A DNA stretch of 64,000 bases from the NCBI GenBank assembly GCA_021399445.1, contig JAJTUQ010000007.1, forward strand, positions 1,178,001 to 1,242,000. Reading direction: 5' to 3'. Numbering within the stretch: position 1 is the first letter of the stretch; every line of letters starts with the position of its first letter. The stretch is from Xylogone sp. PMI_703 (Eukaryota; Ascomycota; Leotiomycetes). The notes beneath the pieces are model-generated. The model saw only the letters and a list, made by a program, of their open reading frames with translations, did not search any database and had not been told where the DNA came from. Both the position numbers and the translations under genes were made by a program. Below are positions 36,062-47,000 of this stretch, in pieces.

Positions 36062-39000
36062 AGTGTTGAAGTATTAGGCTGTCACACCACAACAATAACA
36101 ACGACAGGGAGAAAAAAGACGGGAAAAAAGGAAGAGAGAGGGAGAGAGAGGAAGGGTTGCAGTTAATGCAAAGAAGGCTTCCAGAAGGGACAGATCCCTT
36201 CCTGGAAAGAGACGGAGAGAGGCACTTACATATGATCGCCCACACTTGCCGCGCAGGAGGTTCCAGCGGCATGGCCGTGGCCCTAGAACACTTCGAGAAG
36301 TATATCCGTTGGCACCATCTCAGCTCACGATCCCAGGACTACATCTGGGATGCGCTTCAGCGCTGGGCAGAGGCGATCCATAGAGATAAGAGAAGCCACA
36401 GTCCAGCAGCCAAGCCGCACCAGATAAGAGGCGGCGTCCCCTTATCGGGAAGGTCAGACTTCCCACCAGATAATGCCTTTAGCGACTCTCCTGGGAGCTT
36501 TCTCCAGTTACGATGGTTCAGGATGATATTCGCACGTCCAATGGCAGTGCTCAGCCAGCATCTCTCAGGATACCGTAATCTAGTTATCCAGCCCGGTCAA
36601 CCACGGTGTTCTCCGAAGACCGTCGAGTGTAACGAGAGTACCGTACAACCATATCCTGAGGGTCAGCAGTAACGGCAGAGACCAGCATCCAGGGGCGGAG
36701 AATTCGGGCTTTACTACTGTACAATGTAGGTCGCACCGATCCTGCCACATGCTGGGAGATCCTGGGGCTGAACACAATGCTACGGTAGACTTCCTGTAAC
36801 CGTACAGTACGCCAGTGAGTTCTTAGCCTTTGCAGCTTTTGATGTTATCAGCCCCTGGACGTGCCATGGAGTGTCGTCTCCAGATCAGTTTTATCCGATC
36901 TATATAGAGCATATGGCCTTTGTTCCACCTTCCAGTATCAGGCCGAGCACCGATCTAGATCACCATGGCCACTCTTAGCAGACGATTCTTCACTTTCTCT
37001 GGTATATGCGATATGATGTTTGGTCCGAAGGATCCGTGGTGTAAAGAAGGCTTCTTGGCCAGTTGACAGTGCCCGTACCCGTCCCGGCGATGTGTCTAGT
37101 TATGGAATTGTACCTACTGTAAGTACCGCTCCTCATCTCACTGATAAGGCTCGGGATCGATGGCGCGGCGAGTGGAGAAGGAGGTGCGGGAGCGCGTCGT
37201 CTCAGAGCACCAAGCTCACGTGGGCACGCGCTCTCCAAACGCCACAAGCGCCAGAGGAAGATGATTCGCAGCTTAGTGGGGAAACTATGCCACAGTATCC
37301 CGCAAGCAGAGCTTCAAATCAGGCCAAAACAAATCTCTGTTAATACAGCTTCTTTCTCAATTGGCCAGATCTGATAGAAAACAGCGGCCGGACATGTGCT
37401 TACTCATTACACCTCCTTCCCCGGCAATTGAGCTGTAGGGTCTGGCACTAGAAACCCTTGTGGATCGGATAAAGTACTACATGCATAGGATGCTCAGGAT
37501 GCGTCGCGGACCGCAGGACCAACTTGCACGGAGTGGAGCCGATAATCCCAGCACACACGCGGAAGACTCACTTTATCAAAAGATTGTGATCTGGATAGAG
37601 AAAAGATGAATACATCTGGTTCCCAAATTACAGAAAGTCTACCTCTTAAGCCGAATGCAGAGTACAGAATATAAGCATTGCCCAGATGGCGACTACCTCT
37701 ATGCCCCTACAAGCTTCGTTGAGCGACTTGGCCCCGAGGCTCTCTTGGATCAAGCCACATCCGTATATCTTGGCCAACAACTACTCAATGATAATTGCGG
37801 TTAAGTATCACATACAAGTATACCACAGTAGGCCTTGAAATCAGCAACACTCGATAAATAGCCTGCCAGTCCGAAAACAATTATCTATATACCAATCGGT
37901 TGCGTCGCCACTATCAGTTCCTGTGTGGCTGTCAGATGTGGCGCATTGTGGCGCATTGAGTCGCGCAAGTACTCTTAAGTCTGGCGAACAGATACCAGGG
38001 TAAGCAGGGCTTGTACAAGTACAGTATTTTCAGTTTCAGAGATGAATAGCCACCATGGCAGCCATTACAGTGTATTCTAAGTTGCTGATGCTATCCACGT
38101 ACCAGATTCTAGCTGCTGGTCTCCCAATTAACGCAGGCTCCTCGACCATAAGGAAAACTAGGCTCTTTCACGTGACCAGGGCCACTTTGTGTGTACTGGG
38201 TTCTCTAATAGCCATTTTCGTACCTCCAAATATACCTTATGCTAAGTCTCACCATTTTCTCATTATTTTTCATTTTTCCTAGCACATATATCCCAGTGCA
38301 ACTTCCATTACAGACCCCTCTAGTCACATGATTATTGATTACATAATATCACCACACCACCTCCTTTCAGTTCCAAGCTTTTGAAGCCTTTTCCCCATTC
38401 TAGCTCGTCGAATCTCATGTCATTCTATAGGAGCACTTCCATAGTAGCTCCTGTACCTGCGTTTAATATTTACCATGGATCTAGGGGCAAATCACAAGGA
38501 TCAAGCTTCGACCAATCGAATGAGATCTCCACACTTCAGCAGAGGGCCGGCTGGCTGGGAAGGCTACTTGTACACGTGTAGGCCCCACGGTAGGCCCAAA
38601 CCTCAACTATTTGCTCTTCTGAGTCCGCAAGTCTATCCGAAAGTTATGCTCTCCACTTACAATTTAATACACCCAATGTTCTTCTTTACCTACTGAAGAT
38701 TTAAGTTGTCGGGTATCTTCTATAATTGCTGTGGGCTCTGCCCCGCCTGGTTTCGCACTAATTCATCCCTCAACGTCTGTCAGAGCCTCACAATTTTCCT
38801 CACGCCAATTATTCCCGAGATATAAACCAGAATATCTTGTGAAGCTCTTCAGCATCAGCTTCTTCGCTTGTAGGCAATCATGAGAGTTAGATTGAGCCGC
38901 AGTCACCATAGTTAAAAGACGCTGCATATTTTTAGCCGGAAAATTATATAACCAGTCATATCAATCTCCCCTGTTAGAATTCTGCCGCGGCAAGGTCTTT

Positions 39001-39070
39001 GCTCACTAATTGCAAATTAGTGATGATGGAATGAGTCTGAATCCTGAAGGATAATTGAGTTTAAAAGAAG
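36062..39070. other. 3 kb stretch with only weak ORFs
   Basis: The part next to 36061 is the permease promoter. Two ATGs have unusually good context (CACCATGGCC at 36965 and CCACCATGGCA at 38055) but lead to only about 33 and 75 codons with no domain or clear splice partners. A direct repeat GTGGCGCATT occurs twice near 37.93 kb. The final 70 bases contain the hairpin listed at 39004. Nothing else is supported. Confidence 0.5.
39004..39022. repeat. Perfect inverted repeat, 8-bp arms and 3-nt loop
   Basis: CACTAATT-GCA-AATTAGTG, 48 bp before the ATG at 39071. It could be an operator for a dimeric factor or a hairpin in the 5' leader. Confidence 0.6.
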
Positions 39071-40354
39071 ATGTCGAAAGAAAATACTCAACATGTAGAG
39101 AGGATTAAAAAACTTGTCCTCGCAATGGAGGAACTAGATGGCACCGTTGTTGCGGCGGTTCAAATGACCATAAGAGTCCAGTATCCTCCCATTCAGCCTA
39201 CAGATACCATTGAAGAGTACATGGCGTATTTGAGAGATGCTTCGAAGGCATGCGGGGGCTCGAACTATGACTACGCAAGCATGATACAATATCTTCTAGG
39301 GACTCCACGTGACAAGGACGCCTGGATCGTCACCCTGGCATTTCTTGAAGAGAAGTTTCTCGGAACCCCGGACGTTGTCAAGTCAATATGGAGGTCCCGA
39401 ATTGTTTCTCTTCAGAAGGCTGCCATGAAAGTCGTTGCTGCTGTTGAGGCTGACCAAGTTTTCGTCCCAGAGGAAGTGGATGTCGTTACTGCCATGGTGA
39501 AGAAGTTCAATGCCTTGGATTCCTTCTTAGAAGATGTTCCAGAGTTCATCAAGCAAGAGGAGGGTATGATGGAAAGCTTTTCAGACGAACTTGAGAATCG
39601 GTTGTATGTGCAGCACTTCTACTTTATATATCGATCATCGACTAACATAGATTTGACCGACCTCTTAGAAAAACTATCACGTATTTACAGGACCTTGGAA
39701 GAGTCGGGCCTAAGGCTGGGCGGTATGAACCGCAAGTCACTCCTGAGGAGTACTCCGAAGCACTCACCAAGGTTCGAGAACGAAGCAAGTCAGAATCCAC
39801 GCCCCGGAAAGTATCAGTAGCAAAGTCTCGCATTTCTCCTGAATCTCACCTCTTTCAAGACAAGAACCCTACAAATGTAGCCGCCGCATATGACCAGAAG
39901 TCAAATAAGGTAAGACAATATCAATTGATTTCACCTCACATGAGGAACGCTTTTATACTAATCCCACCTTCTTACCCCACAGTGGAACCCAACCATCATA
40001 GCGCTGGTCTCCGTCCTAGTCTTTCTCGCTGGTATCCCAGGGGTAATAGCCTGGACCCGCTCCCCTCACCGTCCAGGCAGCAGATCCGATCCGGACTTCT
40101 GGTTTCTAATCCAAAGTTCAATTCTCCAAGTCGTCAGTCTGATAACAATCGTCGTCTCATTGCAAACTAGGTCTCGATCCCCACGGCAACCGTGGTTTTG
40201 GACATGGGGCTTTGTGGTAATGAGTCTCATATGTGCGGTGGCTGCAATACCGCTGTATCTATTCGTACCGACGGAATGGAGCGCGACGGTTTCTTTTGCT
40301 GGGGGCGTATCTCAGGCGTTTGTTGTCCTGCAGTCCGTCTTTTTGATAGATTGA
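39071..40354 (+). CDS. Helical protein with four C-terminal membrane segments (unknown)
   Basis: Three exons: 39071-39603, 39651-39909 and 39983-40354, giving 387 aa. Donors are GTATGT and GTAAGA, the first intron has a CTAAC branch site next to its TAG acceptor, and phases agree. Residues 1-180 are helical and cytosolic in character (ERIKKLVLAMEELDG, FVPEEVDVVTAMVKKF). Residues 180-265 are basic and proline-containing. The last exon has four hydrophobic segments, including IIALVSVLVFLAGIPGVIAW, a pair around QVVSLITIVV and VVMSLICAVAAIPLYLFV, and a final one ending at the stop. I recognise no named domain; a large soluble N-domain on a short membrane bundle suggests a membrane-bound signalling or effector role, which is inference. 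Reading straight through the first intron gives a false 249-aa ORF. Confidence 0.8.
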
Positions 40355-40930
40355 CGGGACTCTTATTGTCTTATATATCTTGGCTTTATTTCTGGATGAT
40401 GTGGTTATAAGACATACCCTTGGGAGTATCTGCACTTTTATAGATGGAATCCATATGTTCTCCTATGTTACGACCCTGGTATCTGCATGAGAGATCTTGA
40501 GGCCTTCAGGGCCCAGTATACTATTAAGCTTATATAGATATGTCTGAATAGAGAAAATCCACTCTTAATGAATAGTTTACTTTCAAGGTGGAAGTTCATG
40601 GTCACTTTACTTCACAAGGATGCTTTTCCCCCTTACATGTTGCTTTGGTACCTTTTGCTATATTATGACTGTCATCCAGTCATATCTCAGCCGCGATATT
40701 TGACGGGTCTGCCCTACCATAGAATGAGCATAGTCAGCAAGATTATTGGCTATGAAGTTAAGACGCACTGGCCGATTACATGATCAACTACTTAGTTTAA
40801 ACTTTTCATTATAGGTATCGGTATCTAATCCATGCCCGCTTATTGATATCTTAGCTGTTCGCCATGAAGAGCAAGAAATATAACAGAAAAGACACAAAAT
40901 ACTTTTCGCACTCGAGACATCTCAACTAGC
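40355..40930. other. Convergent 3' spacer
   Basis: AT-rich spacer between the four-TM gene and the exomer subunit gene; nothing else is seen. Confidence 0.6.
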
Positions 40931-43287
40931 CTATCCTTCAGTCCCACTGCTTCTGAATGCTGCGCAGAGCGCTGCGTAATGATGCGTTAAGTCTAGTACA
41001 TTTTGTGGCAGGCTGGTCGCCTGGATTATGCTCCTTACTTTTACTGCCCCTTCGTCCTCGATGAGTGTTCGGATGGTATAAAGGAGTTCAGGAGAGAACT
41101 CCGAATACCATCGATATTGCCATGTTACTAATCTAATAGTAGCTGCAACAATCTCTCTCGTACTCTTGGTCTTCTCAAATTCATGAAGGATACCAGTCAA
41201 AGCTTTTGGTGAGAAGCGGATAGCAAGACAAGCCCGATATGCTTCGGCTGCCTCTTCATGATGGTGTAGACGCTCAGCCAGGGAGCCGAGGATTTCCCAC
41301 TCTTCAGCTGACTTCTTATATTGGATACTTTGGGCTCGGTATTGAGCCATCTCTGTACGCCATATTGTGTAGATACGAAGGTCTTCATAGAGAACCATAA
41401 ATAGGCTATCAAGCCAGCGCTCACAAAGCCGCTTGTTATTGAATCGAGAGAGCTGTTCTTGAGTGGCATCATTCTGCTTTTAGAGTTAGCTTACTATTAC
41501 CCAGCTTTGGATCAAGATATCTAACCTCTTCATTGCCCGCTTTCACTTCCTCAGCTGTTACTGTATGGGAAGGTTTTTCCATTGAGTTGCTAACAGTGAC
41601 CGCTGCACCATTATTCTGAGAACTAGCAGATTCTCCTCCATTTGTAGCGTTTTCTTCATCATCTTCATGTTCGCCATTACTGCCATTCACTGTCGGCCCT
41701 GGGCTACCTCTAATCACATCAGTGCTCGCATTTCGTTTACCCTCGGCCTGATGGATAGACGGCTGTTTTTCACTACGGTATTCCTCTTCCATGACAAAGA
41801 CACTGCTTCGAATTTTGAGCAGTTGATCCCAGCCGATTTTTTTCGTCATCTCTGTTAAAATGCTATAAGCGTGTTTGAACGTGCCTTTGTATTGAGATGC
41901 TCGGAGGCCGTGAAGACTTGGATGTACTTGCTCTCCATATTTAGATTCAGGCTCGCTGTCGATTTCATCTAGTCTGGTCTCAGGAAGAGTGGGAAGATAA
42001 ATGTCTTGTGGTTCCGGCATAACTGGGGCATCTTTGTCTTGATAAGTGAACATTGGGCATGAATTTAATGTAGTAAGTGCATTTTCCCAGTCTTCCATGG
42101 CAACATAAACCTCTGCTAATCGTGCCCACGTTAGGAATTCGCTTGGCGCAGCGATTGTGCTCCGATCCGCACAGCCCAGAGCCATTCTCAGCCTTTCTTC
42201 CTTTAGTTCAGGTGTATTTGGATTTAATGCTTTCTTCTTCAAAAATTCTGCCTGAGTATCGAGCATGACGTAGTCCATGGGTGATTGTTTGACTGCTTCA
42301 TGCAAGACCCTTACACCTTGTACTTCCTCGTTGCCCATGAACATGACTTTTGCAAGGAGAGATGTCACTTCAATATTCTTCGTCCTAAGCTTTTCAAACA
42401 GATTGATACCGGACGCGAAGCGGCCTGTTGTGTGGAAGTATTTCAGAAGCCCAGATGTAAGATGGTTAGAAACATTGTTGGGAACCTGAACCACAGAATC
42501 TGAACCAAGCTGCCAACCTAATTAAGTTAGAAAATTCCTTGACCAGTAGCAAAAATAATTCACCTCTGAAGAATAAATGTTCTGCCGCGGATAGGAATCT
42601 ATGCTCAGTCTCTGTGTTCGTCACAGGATTAAATCGCCTAACACCCATTATCTTTCTTATAGCATCTCCGCTTCCATCATCTGCATAGGAGTAGGCGCGG
42701 AGCACGCTACACAGGTATGTTTCCAACCATAATTCGTCAGTCGCATTTCTTTTATCCCCTCTTTCGTCCACACAATAACTCTTAACAGTGCCCGGAATCT
42801 GGACGTGAACCCTCATGTCAACTCGGGAGAAGGCATTATAGCAGCTATAAAAATTAGTTAGTATTAACATACGTCTGAAAAGCCATGTTTATTTACCAGT
42901 ATAAGCCCTCGACTATTTTTGGCGCAGATTGTCCGGTTTCCTGATAGGTCAAAGTATTGATATAGGCTGCTAGACTGGCAGACGAGGATGCATCGACGCC
43001 TGTAACATGATGGTATACGCCAATCTAGAAGTCATGCTAGTTAGCAATTATTCTTGGACATATTCTCCTGAATAGCGCCGCACCTGCTTGCCGGGGCTCC
43101 TCGGCACCTGCTTGATCAATTGAACAAGATCAGGAGGGCCTAATTCACGCAGTGTAGGGAGTGCTTCTGTTCGCGCCTCGGTAGACTCATGTAAGGCCTC
43201 TTCAGTAAGCCTGCATGGGTGGTTAATATAGAGCAACGGAGCGAAATAAAGAGACATGACATACTCAGGTACAGCCGGTGAAACCAT
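40931..43287 (-). CDS. BUD7: Exomer ChAP subunit (Bud7/Bch1/Chs6-like)
   Basis: Five exons on the minus strand: 43287-43084, 43024-42897, 42844-42564, 42517-41526 and 41473-40931, giving 715 aa, in the family range. ChAPs are TPR-rich proteins that bind Chs5 and Arf1 at the trans-Golgi and sort selected cargo, such as chitin synthase, to the plasma membrane. The N-terminus (GPPDLVQLIKQVP) and the helical repeats (SEFLTWARLAEVYVAMEDWENAL; KRLCERWLDSLFMVLYEDLRIY) match this family. A disordered acidic insertion at about residues 430-520 is a local feature. The intron between exons 4 and 5 has donor GTTAGA. It is transcribed divergently from HIR3 across 755 bp. The family is clear to me; choosing Bud7 among its paralogues is conventional for filamentous fungi with a single copy. 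Confidence 0.85.
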
Positions 43288-44042
43288 ATTGATCCGCCGC
43301 CTTGCAGCAGTCTAGGGACAACAATCGCCAAAGAGCTGCACAACTCTTTACCCGATGAATAAAATATCTATACCAATTGAGATCGCTGATCAAGTGAGGC
43401 TTGAGGTCGAATCAAAAAGGAAATCGGAGAGATAGCTACGCAGTTCCAGACAGCTTTCGCAACCAAGACAAGCGTGAGCTTGAGTGTCCATAAGCTAGGA
43501 TGCACGGTCCACCGATCCACCACTCAGCCTTGCCCGGCACGTAGCGGAAAATCGAATTTCCGGTTTCAAAGCTTCAATACAATTATGGATGCCCGAGGAT
43601 AAGCCGTGACATATTCATAGACACGCTTGATCATATCTGGCGCGTCGAGGATTGTCCATACAGTAGGCGTCGCCGTTGATATTAGTCCCTTTGAAAGTCA
43701 ACTTTAAACAGCTACAGCTCAGCTTCGCAGCTGCGATAGCTTGCTTGATGACTATACTAACCATCTCGGCTCTGCGAAATTGCGACCCTTCCACTCTCCA
43801 GACGAAGCTAATAAACCATATCTGGAAGGCGATGTTAAATTGATAATACAAGATCTTGAGACCGACCTTTTCGTCTCTTATAAACGGGCGATGGGGGTCT
43901 GTGGTGCGGCAAATATTCTAGAACTATAGCATCGGTGGCAGGAGCAATCGAACCCAAGAACTAGGAATCATTCCCTTTGACACAAGCAATTAAGTCACCT
44001 TGACTACCCCTCCTTACAACACACATTGGACAGTTGCTTAAG
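43288..44042. promoter_or_regulatory. Shared divergent promoter of the exomer and HIR3 genes
   Basis: 755 bp separates the two divergent start codons. No gene is supported within it; a 62-codon ORF at 43741-43929 has no recognisable content. It should hold both 5' leaders and promoters. Confidence 0.6.
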
Positions 44043-47000
44043 ATGGTAAGGCATCTTTCAATAGTAGTATACCCATACTGAGTCTATTAGGCCACATGGA
44101 CAGCTCTGAATATCGAGCCTGACGACCAGAGCGATGATGAGATTGATAATACCAAAGAGCTACAAGTAAGTTTACAACGTTTAGCGCACATATATGTACT
44201 GAAAGTTCTTCTATTGTTAGATCGAAGAAGCCCTGAAGCTCTATCAAACTGCTTTGAAGCTTCATTCCCAAGGCCCTGCGCACTATGCAGAGGCAGCAGA
44301 AGCATACCACAGTCTTTTCAAATCCGAGATATTTCGATATCCAGAAAGTGTTACTGAGTTTATCAGATACGAAGAGCACCCGGAACTTGAGTCGCCAGAT
44401 GCAGCAATACCTTTGGACTTAGATATAGCTGTTGGCGTCGATGGGATCCCGAGTACACTGCCGCAAATACTCTACCTCTCATACAAGAATCATGGACACT
44501 TCATATTGGATGCTCTCAAATATAATATCAAACGCCGAGATGCGGAACTTGTTCTGGGTAAAGTCGCGATCAATAATGAATGTCAGGGTGCTTTGAACGA
44601 TTTCTCACTTGCTATTGCCAGCGATGAGTCCGACACTGAATTGTGGAGGCGTGCGGCGCGTGTAGCGGCTTCCCTAGGCAGCGGGAGAATTGCAAGGTAT
44701 TGCTTGGAAGCTGCCGTTGAAGTTGATGATGATCCTACTGTTGCAGAAGTTGAACCTCCATCACTGGAGGAAGGGTTTGCGGGTGAACAGCTGAAAGAAA
44801 TGTTAGAGACCCTCGGCGATGAAATGGCACTATCACACCCCATAATGGGTCCTTTTTTGAAGAAAAAGCTGCCAGCGTACCTGACCAAATACTTGGATCT
44901 ATATCCGTTCCTTGAGGATCCTACGAAAACCTTGGAAAAGTCTCCTACGAAAGCTAGTAACCAAGCACTCTCGGAGCTGCGGAGAACTGTAGAGGTACCT
45001 CAAAACAGCTGGACCTCGTTAGGCGACGCGCTCTGTAAAGAGATTCTTTCATCGGAAGAGTCGAGAGCGATAACAATTCATTTTCCAGAAGGAGATGATA
45101 TCAACATGAAAGACACTACAGTTCCTGATGCCTCTACGGAAGATCAGATCATGAAAGATGCTGCAATGACGCAGTCTCCGGATCAAACCAGTACTGAATT
45201 GCCACTTCCTATTGCAACAAACTCTGAAGAAGGGCCTGTTGAAATTGTGACCACAACAACGACTATACCGATAAAGGATGCTACACCGGATAAGGAAATC
45301 GCTCTTCCAACTAGAAAACGGTCACAGTCTACTGCTGGGATACGGGAAACTCCTGAAGAAGATAACGGAACCCAGAAGCGTAGTAAGCGGATCAGGAATC
45401 GCGATAGCACGATCGAGGGGCTTGATTCAACAACGCAGTTCTTAGAACAATTGAAACCTTTTGTCGAAGCTGATGAGCAATTGTTTAATTTTGTAGGTGG
45501 AGCGCTTAAGAAACTTGGAGTTGAGAGTCTAGGGACTCTAGAGTCTCTTCAAACTGCGTTATCTTCTGAAGGTAGCCCACCCACTGAAGAAGCTCCACCC
45601 AGTGTGACAGCACTGAGAGACCTACGAGGTATCTTGCGCAATTGGGATGACTCCAAAGCGTCGACATTCTTGAACGCAAATGCGGCCGATATACTTGGCT
45701 CATCCGCAGCCAGTGCGAATGCCGGACTTGCTGCATTTCTTGAAAATTCCAACACTGGCCCTCAAAAGCTTAGCAACTTACCTTTCTTTTCCTCAACAGA
45801 AGGATTAGCTACATTCAAAAAAATGATTAACGAAAGCTGGATGCCTCTTCAAGACGTCCTTTACGAGTGGCTATGCCATATTCTTGGGACCTATCAACAC
45901 AGTTTATGGCCGGAAGACCTGAAGGTCTGTGTCGTTCATGTTATTAGCTATTTCGACTCAGATATATTTGATCATCTCGAAATAGACATTGAAAATATGC
46001 TTCATCTTGAGGAAGGAGATCCCCAAAGGAAGCAAGTCAAGAATTTGATTCAGACTCTATTTGAGCTACACCTTGATATCTATTCAAGGATCACGAATCC
46101 GAATAGCATAGTGAACTACGAAACCCGAATAATGACTAAGGAACGCTTAGACAGGTGGGCTGAATTTTGTGCTAATATTATCGGATCCCACTCACAAGAT
46201 TCCGCTGATGAGCTATCATTAAGATATCTGTGGGCATCTGTCTTTTATGCAACAATGGCAGAAGGAGTATCACGGGATCATAAAGTTCTGTGCTGGTCGG
46301 ACATGAAAGCGCTCTTAATGGAAGCCGACAATCCCGTTATCTTACTTCAAAACAACGCCGTTATCCCTGAAGTATCTGCTGCTGCAGCAGAGCGTGAAGT
46401 ATCACGACTTACTACCATGGAATTCTTCTTCAACCTGTTCCAAGCGGATAAAACCGATCCTCTCGCAATTATTGAGACTCTGGAGCCTGTTCTCGACCCA
46501 GAATCAGCCTGCCAGCCAGCAGAGGTGGAGATTGAAGAGGTTGATGCTTCCGCAGATATACCGAATGATAATACTCCGGAGTCTTTGCGGGATATGTGGA
46601 AGTTCTTAAAAGGAGGCAGCACCTCACTGCGCCTATTCCTCTGGCAACGCCTCCGCGAAGCATACTTGAGCATCGGATACACTACTAAGGTGTTTTCTTG
46701 CCATCTTAAATGTATCGAAATCATTGTGAATGATCTTCAGAGTGATGACTATCTAGAAAGCACAGAAGAGCCTAGACGTCATAAACTGCTAATGTGGCTC
46801 AAAGCATTGGATGATCTTCTCGTGAAGGCATTGGGGCTTGCTCTCAATGAAACTGCAACATGTTTCGAAATCATTGATGACCGTCACATAAAATCAACTT
46901 GCACTGCTATCGCGAAGCTGAATCGCATCCTCCATGTCGCGGCAATATTCGAGGACGAGGCTAGAGTTGGGATGTTCCAGCTACCACAAAATCCTGCATA

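Noticed and set aside
43935..44035. Minus-strand tRNA-like stretch with a GGTTCGATTGC B-box-like motif
   Set aside because: No matching acceptor stem or credible A-box and anticodon arm could be paired by eye, so it is not a tRNA I can support.
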